Positions 39,669 to 48,721 of a stretch of DNA of 64,000 nucleotides are shown here, piece by piece. The position numbers and the translations under genes were made by a program. Below the pieces are notes generated by a model. The model was not told where the DNA came from. It saw nothing but the letters and a program-made list of their open reading frames with translations, and ran no database searches. The DNA is from CBDCVD01 sp965224015 (lineage in GTDB: Bacteria > Pseudomonadota > Alphaproteobacteria > Rhizobiales > CBDCVD01). The stretch spans positions 2,170,001 through 2,234,000 of the forward strand of contig OZ245032.1 of assembly GCA_965224015.1 (NCBI GenBank), written 5' to 3'. Position 1 is the stretch's first letter; every line of letters starts with the position of its first letter.

Positions 39669-42083
39669 ATGACGACGGAAAAGGGAAAAGGGGAGAAAGG
39701 CAAAAAAGGGACCGGGCCCGAGGCTGGCTCCAACCAAATCGACAAATCTGCTACGGCCACGGATGACAAGTCTCACTTTGAAGTCGAAAGGGCGTCGGTA
39801 TGGCGATTTTGGTGGCCATCATCATGGCGCGCCCGTGCCGCACGGCGCAAGGCCGCCAAGGCAAAGTCCGGCACCCCATCCGGCAACGTCCCTTTGCTCA
39901 GGCCATTGGAAATTGATGCCTGGCTCGATTCGTCCGCGTATCGGTTGATTGCGGGCCTTAAATGGTCGTGGGCCTCGCTTTCCGACTTTATGGCCCGGTT
40001 TCGTTTGCGCGGTCTGCGCCGTCTGGGACTTGAGATTGTCTCGGACGGTCTGAACCTTGCCACCTTGGGACTTCTGCTCATTATGGCGCTGGCGCAGCCG
40101 GCCCTTCGCGCCACGCAAACAGACTGGCTCACGCGCGATGATTTTTCTGTCACTTTTCTTGACCGCCAAGGCCGCGAGATTGGAAAGCGAGGTGTCCTGC
40201 ATGACGACGCTGTGCCTCTGCATGACATGCCCGACTACCTGATCAAGGCGGCTTTGGCCACCGAAGACCGGCGATTTTTCAGCCATTTCGGCATTGATTT
40301 TATCGGTACGGCGCGGGCCATGTTGACCAACTTGCGCCAAAACGCCGTCGTGGAAGGGGGCAGCACCATCACCCAGCAACTGGCCAAGAACCTCTTCCTG
40401 TCAAGCGAGCGGACCCTGGAGAGAAAAATTGAAGAAGCGTTTCTTGCCCTGTGGCTGGAGATTAACCTGAGCAAGGAGGAAATTCTCAAGCTCTATCTGG
40501 ATCGCACTTACATGGGCGGCGGCGCATTTGGGGTTGAGGCGGCGGCAAACTTTTATTTTGGCAAGACCAGTCGTGAAATCAGTTTGCCCGAAGCGGCCAT
40601 GTTGGTGGGGCTGTTCAAGGCGCCCACACATTACGCGCCGCATGTAGACCTGGCGCGCGCCAGGGCGCGGGCAAACGAAGTCCTGGACAACCTCGTCGAG
40701 GCCGGCTTTATGAACTCCGGGGAGATCATGCCGGCCAAAAACAACCCCGCATCGGTCGTCGACCGCCTTGAAGCGGACTCGCCGAACTACTTTCTTGACT
40801 GGGCCTTCGAACAGATCAAGGCCCTGGCAGGACAGCATAGTATGGACAGAACCCTGCTGGCCTACACCACTTTCGATTCGAACTTGCAAAATCTGGCCGA
40901 ATATTCAGTTGAGGCGCACCTGCGCCAGTATGGTGATGAATACCAGGTCTACCAGGCCGCCCTCGTTGCCATGGAAGCGGATGGGGCTGTGCGGGCCATG
41001 GTGGGCGGGCGCGACTACGGTGCCAGTCAGTTCAACCGCGCAACAGACGCCCTGCGCCAGCCCGGGTCTTCCTTTAAGCCCATTGTCTACATGACCGCTA
41101 TTGATGCCGGTCTGACCCCTGACACGGTACTCAACGACAGCCCGGTGCGTTACGGCAACTGGCAGCCAAAGAATTACGATCGCCGCTATCGCGGACGTGT
41201 TCGCCTGCATACCGCGCTGACCCGCTCCATCAACATCATTCCGATTAAACTGGCGCAGCAGCTGGGGCGCGGCAAAGTGGCACAAAATGCCAAGAACATG
41301 GGGATTACCAGCCCCATAAGGGTGAACCCGTCAATGCCCCTGGGCACCTCGGAAGCGAGCGTCATTGATATGGCCACCGTGTATTCGGTGTTTGCCAGCG
41401 GCGGGCAGCGCATCATGCCTTATGCCATCACCCATCTGCGCAATATGAGCGGGGATATTGTCTACCGGCGCAGCGAAAACGCTGCACAACCCAAACAGTT
41501 GTTCGCGCGCGGGAAAGTCGAAACCATGAACCGGCTTTTGCAAAATGTTGTCGAGGCCGGAACCGGCCGCCGGGCCCGCCTCAATGGCATCGCCGCCGCG
41601 GGCAAAACAGGCACAACCCAATCCCATCGCGATGCCTGGTTCGTGGGCTTTACCGGCAATCTGGTCACCGCCGTCTGGTTTGGCAATGACGACTTTACCC
41701 CGACAAGGCGCCTGACCGGCGGACGGCTGCCGGCGATGACCTGGCAACACTTTATGCAAAATGCACACCGTAACCTCGAACTCAAGCTCGTGCCCGGCCT
41801 TAAGCCCAAGCCCGTCTCGCCGGACGCTGCCCCTGGTGCGCAAGTCCTGGTGCTTGATGACACGCCAGTTACGGTCAAGCCCCTTCAGATCCTCGGCCAC
41901 AATAGTGCGCTCGCGCTTGATGACATCCACAGCGACATGCACAAGGTTCTGTCGACGTTGACGCAAAAGTCGGCGAACACCACCCATTTGAAGGCCCGCC
42001 GCGTAACCCCCCTTATGTTGAAGTCAAGGCGGGTGAACAGCCCCATCATTACCGGCTCGACAAAACCGATACAGCTAAACTAA
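39669..42083 (+). CDS. bifunctional penicillin-binding protein, class A (PBP1A-like)
   Basis: 804 residues. A long basic cytoplasmic tail (about 100 residues, Lys/Gly-rich then Arg-rich) precedes one membrane helix (LNLATLGLLLIMALAQPAL). The glycosyltransferase domain shows ATEDRRFFSHFGID, GGSTITQQLAKNLFL and RKIEEAFLALWLE with LYLDRTYMGGGAFGVEAAA. The transpeptidase domain shows the catalytic Ser in PGSSFKPIVY, SxN in TRSINIIP and KTG in AAGKTGTTQ. It polymerises and crosslinks peptidoglycan at the inner membrane's outer face. ATG 39669 is used; a GTG four codons earlier is possible. The last residues run up to an R1 copy. Confidence 0.93.
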   Translation: MTTEKGKGEKGKKGTGPEAGSNQIDKSATATDDKSHFEVERASVWRFWWPSSWRARAARRKAAKAKSGTPSGNVPLLRPLEIDAWLDSSAYRLIAGLKWSWASLSDFMARFRLRGLRRLGLEIVSDGLNLATLGLLLIMALAQPALRATQTDWLTRDDFSVTFLDRQGREIGKRGVLHDDAVPLHDMPDYLIKAALATEDRRFFSHFGIDFIGTARAMLTNLRQNAVVEGGSTITQQLAKNLFLSSERTLERKIEEAFLALWLEINLSKEEILKLYLDRTYMGGGAFGVEAAANFYFGKTSREISLPEAAMLVGLFKAPTHYAPHVDLARARARANEVLDNLVEAGFMNSGEIMPAKNNPASVVDRLEADSPNYFLDWAFEQIKALAGQHSMDRTLLAYTTFDSNLQNLAEYSVEAHLRQYGDEYQVYQAALVAMEADGAVRAMVGGRDYGASQFNRATDALRQPGSSFKPIVYMTAIDAGLTPDTVLNDSPVRYGNWQPKNYDRRYRGRVRLHTALTRSINIIPIKLAQQLGRGKVAQNAKNMGITSPIRVNPSMPLGTSEASVIDMATVYSVFASGGQRIMPYAITHLRNMSGDIVYRRSENAAQPKQLFARGKVETMNRLLQNVVEAGTGRRARLNGIAAAGKTGTTQSHRDAWFVGFTGNLVTAVWFGNDDFTPTRRLTGGRLPAMTWQHFMQNAHRNLELKLVPGLKPKPVSPDAAPGAQVLVLDDTPVTVKPLQILGHNSALALDDIHSDMHKVLSTLTQKSANTTHLKARRVTPLMLKSRRVNSPIITGSTKPIQLN

Positions 42084-42287
42084 TACCAGCGGTATGGGCT
42101 TTATAGACACGCCGGCTGGTGTACTGCCTTGATAACACACCTCTTCGACGCTAAGCCATGAGTCATTGTTAAGGACCCTTGGTATATGCCAGCGGTATGG
42201 GCTTTATAGACACGCCGGCTGGTGTACTGCCTTGATAACATACTTGATTGACGCTAATCCATGAGTCATTGTCAAAGACCCTTGGTA
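42084..42287 (-). repeat. R1 repeat, two tandem copies
   Basis: Copies at 42084-42184 and 42187-42287, reverse orientation, immediately after the PBP stop and ending six bases before the next ATG, so the next gene's leader is made of R1. Confidence 0.92.
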
Positions 42288-42293
42288 TAAAGC

Positions 42294-42869
42294 ATGCGCT
42301 TTTTGCTGCTCATTTTATGCATCATGACCCTTGCGGCGGTGCTCGGGACCGGCGCCAGCGTGATGATACTCAACCGATCGGCGCCCTTTGATACCATGCG
42401 GGACGGCCCCTGGGAGGCCTGGCCGCGGGCGGGAAGCGAGGATGCCGATCCTTACACGCGGGCCTTTCTGGCGCGCGATGGCACCATGGCGCTCGGCACC
42501 GGCGAGGGGCTCGTTTTTCTTGCCAGAGAAGATGATCAAGGGAAGCCGCTTCGCGGTGACTGTACGTACAGGATCGAGGGGCGCTCGGCGGCGGCGCGGC
42601 TGTGGACACTCGCGGCCTATACCCAGACGTTTGAGCCCATCACCGTGGGATCCGCGGTTAAGGCTCTCTCCAGCCAAACGGTAGTGCGACGCGAGGACGG
42701 ATCGTACACCATTGAAGCCAGCGCCCGCGCGCGTCCCTGGAACTGGCTGCCCGTGCGCACAGGCGCGCCCTTTGTGCTCGTAATAAGCCTTTATGACACG
42801 CCTCTGGTAAGCGGGCTGAGCCTGGGGCCAAGACGCCTGCCCTCCCTTAGACGCGGCGATTGCTTATGA
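42294..42869 (+). CDS. DUF1214 domain membrane protein
   Basis: 191 residues: an N-terminal membrane anchor (FLLLILCIMTLAAVLGTGASV), then DPYTRAFLARDGTMALGTGEGLVF and, near the end, GSYTIEASARARPWNWLPVRTGAPFVLVISLYD, the DUF1214 pattern. Alphaproteobacterial genomes pair this protein with a DUF1254 protein, as here with an ATGA overlap. Probably faces the periplasm. Role unknown; the neighbouring PBP suggests a cell-envelope link, which is inference. The AUG follows an R1 copy by six bases and has no good ribosome site. Confidence 0.85.
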   Translation: MRFLLLILCIMTLAAVLGTGASVMILNRSAPFDTMRDGPWEAWPRAGSEDADPYTRAFLARDGTMALGTGEGLVFLAREDDQGKPLRGDCTYRIEGRSAAARLWTLAAYTQTFEPITVGSAVKALSSQTVVRREDGSYTIEASARARPWNWLPVRTGAPFVLVISLYDTPLVSGLSLGPRRLPSLRRGDCL

Positions 42870-43462
42870 AAACTCTTGCAACACCACGCATGCGGTGGAT
42901 GGAATTGTTCCTGACGGGTCTCTGTGTGTTCTTTTTCGCCGCTGTGGTGCACCTTGGCATCATTCTCGCGCTGCCGCGGTTCGCAGCGGACACAACATGG
43001 GAAAAAATGGGAACTTACGGTCCTGACGAACGGTTCAACATCCTCGCATCGCATCAGGCCTCCAAACTTCCCCTTCGCTTCGTCGATCCAACCATGATAT
43101 ATGCGGTTTGCCGGTTTGACCTGGATGGCGGGCCGGTACGCATTCGCGCCAGCGCCGCAAGCCGCTTCTGGTCCGTGTCCATCTACACCCCAACAGGGCG
43201 CAACATCTACAGTATCAATAACCGTTCCGCCATGCAGTCAAATCTGGACATTACCGTTGCCACCGCGCCCCTGCACGCAATTATTGAAAGCTCCCTTGAA
43301 AAGCGCGAGGAAACGTCGCGCATTCTCATCAAGGCCGAGGATCATCGCGGTTTTGCGGTTTTACGTGCGTTTGTGCCCACGCCAAGTCAGCAGGCGTCCA
43401 TCATAAACAGCGTGCGCAATGCCCAATGCAGGGACGCCCTGAACGAGGACCGCACCACCTGA
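42866..43462 (+). CDS. DUF1254 domain membrane protein
   Basis: 198 residues: an N-terminal helix (LFLTGLCVFFFAAVVHLGIILALP), then FVDPTMIYAVCRFDLDGGPVRIRA, FWSVSIYTPTGRNIYSINNRS, as in DUF1254 proteins. ATG overlaps the stop of the DUF1214 gene. The two form a coupled pair, probably one membrane-anchored complex of unknown role. Confidence 0.85.
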   Translation: MKTLATPRMRWMELFLTGLCVFFFAAVVHLGIILALPRFAADTTWEKMGTYGPDERFNILASHQASKLPLRFVDPTMIYAVCRFDLDGGPVRIRASAASRFWSVSIYTPTGRNIYSINNRSAMQSNLDITVATAPLHAIIESSLEKREETSRILIKAEDHRGFAVLRAFVPTPSQQASIINSVRNAQCRDALNEDRTT

Positions 43463-43540
43463 ATTGGGCGTTTGGAGCGTGCTGATATTCAGTTGGCCTG
43501 GAGGGTGTCATTGGGTTAAGATTTTTACAAACACAGATGA

Positions 43541-43891
43541 TACCAAGGGCCCCCAATTATGACTCCTGGATTAGCGTCAAAGAGGCGTGTTATCAAGGCC
43601 GTGCACCAGATATGAGCTTTCAATTAGGTTGTCCCTGGTAAATGCATCGGGTGCAAGTGGCCATTCGTCTGATCATTAGAGGTGTTCGATTTATCCTGCG
43701 CTGTCAAGGGCTGCTCACGCGCCGCCTTCAGCGGTTTAAACCCTTGACAGCGCAGGATAAATCGAAAAAAAAGCAATGATCAGATGAATGACCGGATATG
43801 GCCTTGCTGGTGGCAATGGCCGCAATACCCTTGACTTCAGACCTGACACGCTCAAGCTGGCGTGTACATAAAGCCCATACCGCTGGTACTA
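43541..43891 (+). repeat. R1 copy interrupted by an R2 hairpin element (copy B)
   Basis: The left 70 bp of R1 (43541-43610, ending gtgcaccag) and its right 35 bp (43856-43891, ctggcgtgtacataaagccc) are separated by ~245 bp. The inserted block has the R2 arms cattcgtctgatcatt / atgatcagatgaatg and the core gctgtcaagggctgctcac / aacccttgacagc. This accounts for nearly all of the 43463-43900 gap; the right edge of the block ends in an R3-like cctgacacgctc. Confidence 0.8.
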
Positions 43892-43900
43892 TCCACCGCA

Positions 43901-45046
43901 ATGACTGATCTTACACCAAACTTGCCGTTCGGCGGCCCGGCTGGCGATACAAACGCCGCCGATGCGGGCGGTGCAAGCACCCGTGCGATCACACTGTGGC
44001 TTTATAGTGTGGCGGCCCTTGTGTTTGTTATGGTCATGGTGGGTGGGGCCACCCGACTGACGGATTCGGGCCTGTCGATCACCGAATGGCGACCCGTTCT
44101 CGGCATCATTCCGCCCCTCACCCAGGCCGATTGGGAACATGTTTTCGCGCTCTATAAACAGACCCGCGAGTACCAGGAGGTCAACGCCGGCATGACCCTG
44201 GCCGCGTTTAAGGTCATCTATTGGTGGGAGTGGAGCCACAGAACCCTGGGTCGCTTCATTGCCCTGGCATTTCTGCTTCCGTTTTTGTGGTTTGTGGCAC
44301 GCAAGCGCCTGAACAGGCTCCAGATCACCGCGCTGTCAGGGCTGTTTGTGCTGGGTGGACTACAGGGCCTTTTGGGCTGGTACATGGTACAAAGCGGCCT
44401 GGCTGACCGGGTCGACGTTTCCCATTATCGCCTTGCGGCCCATCTGGGCCTGGCGTGCCTGATTTTTATTGCACTGATCTGGGCAGGGCGCAGCTTTTTG
44501 CCGCCTTGCCCGGAGGCCGCACCCACACCGGGCGCCGTTACCGTTGAGGGGATTGCTCTTCTCGTATTGATTTTCGGCCAGATCGTTCTTGGTGGATTTG
44601 TCGCCGGCCTTCAGGCGGGACAAGGTTATAACACCTGGCCGTTAATGGGTACGCATTTTGTGCCCGATGGCCTGGACCTGTTGCAGCCGTTTTGGCTGAA
44701 TGCTGTTGAAAACCCTATATTTGTTCAGTTTGCACATCGCATCCTCGCCTATATGCTGGTGATGTTGGGGGTTTATCACGCCGCCCGCGCGTGGAGGATT
44801 GCTGATCGCGCAACGGGCCTTTGGGCACTGGCAGTGGTCGGGGCTCTTCTGGCGCAGGCCGGTTTGGGGATCATAACCTTGCTACGGCAGGTTCCCATTG
44901 ATTTGGCCCTTGCCCATCAGGCAGGAGCGTTGCTGGTGTTGTTACTGGCAACGATCCACGTCCAGCGTCTTTGCGTCATACGTGTTGCAAGACCGTCACG
45001 CAGGCTGGAGCGGGATGGAAATTCCCCGGTGAAGGAACGAACATGA
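43901..45046 (+). CDS. ctaA: heme A synthase, COX15/CtaA
   Basis: 381-residue eight-helix membrane protein that oxidises the C8 methyl of heme O to give heme A for aa3-type oxidases. Conserved features are GGATRLTDSGLSITEWRPVLGIIPP near residue 45, YWWEWSHRTLGR (heme-ligand His), LQGLLGWYMVQSGL, SHYRLAAHLG, and in the second half QAGQGYNTWPLM, FAHRILAY and LAHQAGAL. ATG 43901 is taken; an in-frame start 13 codons earlier lies in the R1 end. The stop overlaps the efp ATG (ATGA). Confidence 0.95.
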   Translation: MTDLTPNLPFGGPAGDTNAADAGGASTRAITLWLYSVAALVFVMVMVGGATRLTDSGLSITEWRPVLGIIPPLTQADWEHVFALYKQTREYQEVNAGMTLAAFKVIYWWEWSHRTLGRFIALAFLLPFLWFVARKRLNRLQITALSGLFVLGGLQGLLGWYMVQSGLADRVDVSHYRLAAHLGLACLIFIALIWAGRSFLPPCPEAAPTPGAVTVEGIALLVLIFGQIVLGGFVAGLQAGQGYNTWPLMGTHFVPDGLDLLQPFWLNAVENPIFVQFAHRILAYMLVMLGVYHAARAWRIADRATGLWALAVVGALLAQAGLGIITLLRQVPIDLALAHQAGALLVLLLATIHVQRLCVIRVARPSRRLERDGNSPVKERT

Positions 45047-45606
45047 AAATAAACGGCAATGAAATTCGCCCCGGATATGTCCTGCAGCACAGGGACAGCC
45101 TGTGGGTCGCGGTCAAGACCCAGGCCGTAAAGCCGGGCAAGGGCGGCGCGTTTAACCAGGTGGAACTAAAAAACCTTATCAACGGTACCAAACACAATAC
45201 GCGGTTTCGCGCGGACGAGACGGTGGAGCGCGTGCGTCTTGAGCAAAAAGACTTCCAGTATCTTTATCGCGAGGGAGAGATGCTGGTGTTCATGGATGCG
45301 CAGTCCTATGAGCAGATCGAATTGGCCGACGACTTTGTCGGTGAGCGCGCGGCCTTCCTGCAAGACGGCATGACGGTGAGCCTGGAAATGCACGAGGGAA
45401 AGCCCATCGGGATTTCCCTGCCTGATCAGGTGGCCCTGAAAATTGTCGAGGCGGATCCTGTGGTCAAGGGACAGACGGTGTCTTCGTCTTATAAGCCGGC
45501 GGTGTTGGAAAACGGTATTCGGGTCCTGGTGCCCCCCTTTATCGAGGCGGGGGAGACAATTGTCGTCGATACCAGCGATATCTCTTATGTGCGCCGCGGC
45601 GAATAG
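45043..45606 (+). CDS. efp: elongation factor P
   Basis: 187 residues, normal length. It relieves ribosome stalling at polyproline. The tip loop at residues 30-36 is KPGKGGA with Lys33 as the modifiable residue, so it is the Lys-type EF-P; no EpmA gene is in this window. Other family marks are FRADETVERVRLE and PPFIEAGETIVVDTSDISYVRR. GTGAAGGAACGA precedes the ATG, which overlaps the ctaA stop. Confidence 0.97.
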   Translation: MKINGNEIRPGYVLQHRDSLWVAVKTQAVKPGKGGAFNQVELKNLINGTKHNTRFRADETVERVRLEQKDFQYLYREGEMLVFMDAQSYEQIELADDFVGERAAFLQDGMTVSLEMHEGKPIGISLPDQVALKIVEADPVVKGQTVSSSYKPAVLENGIRVLVPPFIEAGETIVVDTSDISYVRRGE

Positions 45607-45624
45607 GGACCGGCAGGAGCCCAA

Positions 45625-46413
45625 ATGGCACGCTCGGCGATCGTTAATGTCATGCTCAAGGCTGCGCGCAAGGCGAGTCGTTCACTGATTCGCGATTTTG
45701 GCGAGGTCGAGAACCTGCAGGTGTCGCTAAAGGGGCCTGGTGATTTCGTCTCGACTGCTGACAGGCGGGCAGAGAAAATCATCTATGACATTCTGTCCTC
45801 GGCGCGTCCGGGCTACGGGTTTCTGATGGAAGAATCCGGAGCCATTGCGGGAAGCGACAAGACGCACCGCTGGATTGTTGACCCTCTTGATGGAACCACG
45901 AACTTTCTTCATGGCATTCCCTTGTTCGCAGTTTCGATTGCGCTTGAGCGCGAGGGCCGGCTTCAGTCGGGGTTGGTTCTGGACCCCATTGCGGACGACC
46001 TGTTTATCGCCGAGCGGGGACAGGGTGCGTTTTTAAACGACCGGCGGATCCGCATTGCCGCGCGGCGCAAACCCGAAACCAGTGTGATCAGTACAGGCAT
46101 TCCCCATATTGCCCGCGGCGACCATGAGCTCCACCTGCGAGAACTGGCGCCGATTATGCAACGTTTTGCCGGCATTCGCCGAACCGGATCGGCGGCTCTT
46201 GATCTGAGTTGGACGGCCGCGGGGCGCTTTGATGTCTATTGGGAGCGCAACATCTCGGCCTGGGACATGGCGGCCGGCGTGCTGATCGCACGCGAAGCGG
46301 GAGCGATTGTAACCGATGCCGACGGGCACGATAACATGCTTGAAAGCGGCAGCGTTCTTTGTGCCAATGAGTTTCTGCATCCGCTGGTGCTGGATATTAT
46401 CCGATCCCGGTAG
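45625..46413 (+). CDS. suhB: inositol monophosphatase family protein (SuhB-like)
   Basis: 262 residues of the lithium-sensitive phosphatase fold. Metal-binding motifs are EESG at about residue 72, WIVDPLDGTTNFLHGIP at about 90, and WDMAAGVLIAREAGA at about 212. The substrate could be myo-inositol-1-phosphate or another sugar phosphate; SuhB proteins also act in rRNA transcription in enterobacteria. Starts 19 bp after efp, which in many alphaproteobacteria is also followed by this gene, so probably one operon ctaA-efp-suhB. Confidence 0.92.
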   Translation: MARSAIVNVMLKAARKASRSLIRDFGEVENLQVSLKGPGDFVSTADRRAEKIIYDILSSARPGYGFLMEESGAIAGSDKTHRWIVDPLDGTTNFLHGIPLFAVSIALEREGRLQSGLVLDPIADDLFIAERGQGAFLNDRRIRIAARRKPETSVISTGIPHIARGDHELHLRELAPIMQRFAGIRRTGSAALDLSWTAAGRFDVYWERNISAWDMAAGVLIAREAGAIVTDADGHDNMLESGSVLCANEFLHPLVLDIIRSR

Positions 46414-46466
46414 CGTGTCCTGTCGCAAAATCGCTCCGTCAGAAGGGCTCTGTCAAAACATGACAC
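46414..46466 (-). repeat. R3 right-end fragment
   Basis: cgtgtcctgtcgcaaaatcg and the following ctccgtcagaagggctctgtc match the inner right end of the R3 element at 36613-36663. Lies between two convergent genes. Confidence 0.6.
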
Positions 46467-46470
46467 CGCG

Positions 46471-46704
46471 CTATTCTGGCGCACGGGTTTGCAGCGCCAA
46501 AGCATGCAACGCCCCGCCCATATGGCCCTTTAGCGCCTGGTAGACCATTTGATGCTGCTGTACACGCGATTTGCCGACAAAAGCCGCCGATATTATCTCG
46601 GCAGAGTAATGGTCCCCGTCTCCGGCAAGATCCGTAATGTTCACCTCGGCATCCGGTAGCGCGGCCTTGATCAAGGCTTCAAGTTCTGCAACGGCCATTG
46701 GCAT
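46471..46704 (-). CDS. bolA: BolA family protein
   Basis: 77 residues: LEALIKAALPDAEVNITDLAGDGDHYSAEIISAAFVGKSRVQQHQMVYQAL shows the BolA/IbaG fold with its conserved GDGDHY loop and the R-x-x-x-H-x-x-V-Y helix. BolA-type proteins bind monothiol glutaredoxins and [2Fe-2S] clusters. No grxD gene adjoins it here. Start could also be at the second Met (two codons in). Confidence 0.93.
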   Translation of the reverse strand: MPMAVAELEALIKAALPDAEVNITDLAGDGDHYSAEIISAAFVGKSRVQQHQMVYQALKGHMGGALHALALQTRAPE

Positions 46705-46724
46705 ATGGTTTCAACCTCTATCGC

Positions 46725-46745
46725 GATAATGATAATGATAATGAT
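46725..46745. repeat. 6-bp repeat (gataat) in the bolA leader
   Basis: Three and a half copies of gataat 20 bp upstream of the bolA ATG. Confidence 0.85.
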
Positions 46746-46780
46746 GTGAATGCTGGCGCGAGCCATGTCCGGCTTAGATG

Positions 46781-47045
46781 TGTAATTTCAACAGGTTTTC
46801 CCTGGTAAATGCATCGGGTGCAGGTGGCCATTCGTCTGATCATTAGAAGTGTTCGATTTCTTCCGCGCTGTCAAGGGCTGCTCACGCGCCGCTTTCAGCG
46901 GTTTTTAAACCCTTGACAGCGCGGAAGAAATCGAAAAAAAGCAATGATCAGATGAATGCCCTGATATGGCCTTGCTGGCGGCAATGGCCGCGATAACCCT
47001 GACTTCACACCTGCCACCATGAGAACAATATATTGAAAGATTACA
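46781..47045. repeat. R2 hairpin element, copy C (best-defined ends)
   Basis: Ends tgtaatttcaacagg (left) and the complement of tgtaatctttcaatatattg (right). Middle arms cattcgtctgatcatt / aatgatcagatgaatg, inner core ttccgcgctgtcaagggctg / aacccttgacagcgcggaa. About 265 bp; fills the 46746-47070 gap. Confidence 0.85.
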
Positions 47046-47070
47046 CTTAGAGCATGACACGCACTGTAAA

Positions 47071-47343
47071 TCAGTCACTGCAATAGATTATAACCCCGTC
47101 GCTTGTCCTGACGAGGGTCAACAGGGACGCCTTAACGCTAAGAGAGAAGTCTGGTTTTTCGTGTCGTTCCTCGGCCTGCTTGAAAGCGCACAACGCGTCC
47201 ATGACCTGTCTCTTGCCGGCAATCTCGCCGGCGTACTCCCCCAGCGCAAACCATTTTATCCGCACGCTCATATACGTTACGGCGCCCGCCACGGCGCCAC
47301 CAATAAGCAAGCCAGCAATAAAAATGGCAATGGCCTTCGACAT
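47071..47343 (-). CDS. small membrane protein of unknown function
   Basis: 90 residues: an N-terminal glycine/alanine-rich helix (AIAIFIAGLLIGGAVAGAVTYMS), then a soluble helical part (YAGEIAGKRQVMDALCAFKQAEERHEK) and a C-terminal strand VRTSDGVIIYC. ATG at 47343 with AAGGAG eleven bases before it. No family recognised. An 8-bp tandem repeat (gttcctct, 47364-47395) lies in its leader. Confidence 0.6.
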   Translation of the reverse strand: MSKAIAIFIAGLLIGGAVAGAVTYMSVRIKWFALGEYAGEIAGKRQVMDALCAFKQAEERHEKPDFSLSVKASLLTLVRTSDGVIIYCSD

Positions 47344-47406
47344 CGCACCACGCTCCTTTGCTGTTCCTCTGTTCCTCTGTTCCCCTGTTCCCGTTATGCT
47401 GATTAA

Positions 47407-47507
47407 TACCAAGGGCCGTTGACAATGACTCGTGCATTAGCGTCAAAGAGTTATGTTATCAAGGCAGTACACCAGTCGGCGTGTATATAAAGCCAATACC
47501 GCTGGTA
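47407..47507 (+). repeat. R1 repeat copy
   Basis: Complete unit, just downstream of the agmatinase-family gene stop and upstream of the small membrane protein gene. Confidence 0.9.
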
Positions 47508-47549
47508 TAATGGCACGGACGATCCCGCAAAGCGCATCCGGCTTTTCGG

Positions 47550-48548
47550 TCACGCCATGTCAATGCCGGTGGCCATAACACATAAAAGCTCAAACATGAT
47601 CGAAGCACCGAGCCATGCTGTGTTGCCGGACATATCGAACGGCGGAGACACCTCCACCAGATCGGCGCCGATTATGTTCAGCCCCTGCAATCCACGCACC
47701 GCCTCCTGGGCCTGAAAGCTTGTGGGGCCGCCGATTTCCGGGGTGCCCGTTCCCGGCGCGTAGGCGGGATCGATAAAGTCAATATCAAAGCTCACATAGG
47801 TTGGGGCCTCACCGGCGATGGCGCGCGCCTGGGCCATGACATCATCAAGACCACGGCTGAACATCTCCTCAACCGGGATGATCGTGACCCCTTGCGCCCG
47901 ACCCCACTCCAAATCAGACCCGTGATCATATTGCGAGCCGCGAATGCCGATCTGAATGGTCCGCCTGGGATCGAGATAGCCCTCCTCAATGGCACGACGA
48001 AAGGGGGTACCATGGGTGTACTTGCACCCATTGAAATAAGCGTCATTGAGATCCGTATGGGCGTCAAAATGCACCAAGCCAACCGGTGTATCCGCAGCAA
48101 GGGCGCGCAGGATCGGATAGGAACATAAATGATCGCCGCCGGCACTCAAGGGGCGGATGCCACGCTTCTTAAGCGCGCCGTAGAATTCGGTAATGCGTTC
48201 CAGGGTCTCGTTAATGTCAGCGGGGTTGATACATACATCGCCCAGGTCGGCGCAATTAACGACCTGATACGGTGCGATTTTGCTGACCGGATGCACAGTA
48301 CGGATCATGGTTGAAAGATCACGCAACTGCCGCGGACCATGGCGGGCCCCCGGGCGATTGGTTGTGCCCGTGTCAAACGGCACGCCCACAAACCCGATCA
48401 TCACATCGTTGGCAAGCGCGTTGGTTTGGGCCGTGTCATCGGCCAGATCGATAAACGGCAAGCGCATAAACGTGGGCACACCCGCAAAGCGTGGCATCAC
48501 CATTCCGGAGACCGGTTGGAAGCGTTCGTTGTTTCTAGAGCGTGTCAT
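47550..48548 (-). CDS. speB: agmatinase / ureohydrolase family enzyme
   Basis: 332 residues. Manganese ligands are visible in AGGDHLCSYPI, VHFDAHTDLNDAYF and SFDIDFIDPAYAPGTGTPE. The family removes urea from agmatine, guanidinobutyrate, guanidinopropionate or proclavaminate; the longer N-terminus and YTHGTPFRRAIEEG are usual for bacterial agmatinase-like proteins, but the substrate cannot be fixed by eye. A polyamine transporter (potFGHI) about 10 kb away makes agmatine-to-putrescine plausible. Its ATG lies in an R3 arm (gagcgtgtcatg on plus), giving MTRS as the first residues, just as in rpiA. Confidence 0.88.
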   Translation of the reverse strand: MTRSRNNERFQPVSGMVMPRFAGVPTFMRLPFIDLADDTAQTNALANDVMIGFVGVPFDTGTTNRPGARHGPRQLRDLSTMIRTVHPVSKIAPYQVVNCADLGDVCINPADINETLERITEFYGALKKRGIRPLSAGGDHLCSYPILRALAADTPVGLVHFDAHTDLNDAYFNGCKYTHGTPFRRAIEEGYLDPRRTIQIGIRGSQYDHGSDLEWGRAQGVTIIPVEEMFSRGLDDVMAQARAIAGEAPTYVSFDIDFIDPAYAPGTGTPEIGGPTSFQAQEAVRGLQGLNIIGADLVEVSPPFDMSGNTAWLGASIMFELLCVMATGIDMA

Positions 48549-48554
48549 GTCTTA

Positions 48555-48655
48555 TACCAAGGGTCCTTAACAATGACTCATGGCTTAGCGTCAAAGAGTT
48601 ATGTTATCAAGGTAGTACACCAGTCGGCGTGTCTATAAAGCCAATACCGCTGGTA
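48555..48655 (+). repeat. R1 repeat copy upstream of the agmatinase gene
   Basis: Complete unit starting 7 bp before the agmatinase ATG, so any promoter for that gene must lie in or beyond R1. Confidence 0.92.
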
Positions 48656-48721
48656 TTAATAGAAGCATCTTTTCCCACGTGTGATCTTGAAAAGTCACAG
48701 TTTTCGCTCCATGTTTAACTG

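Noticed and set aside
42060..42290. Short peptide MTHGLASKSY... inside R1 copies as a gene
   Set aside because: R1 carries a 21-codon open frame in many copies, but it has no ribosome site and varies at conserved positions between copies; treated as chance.
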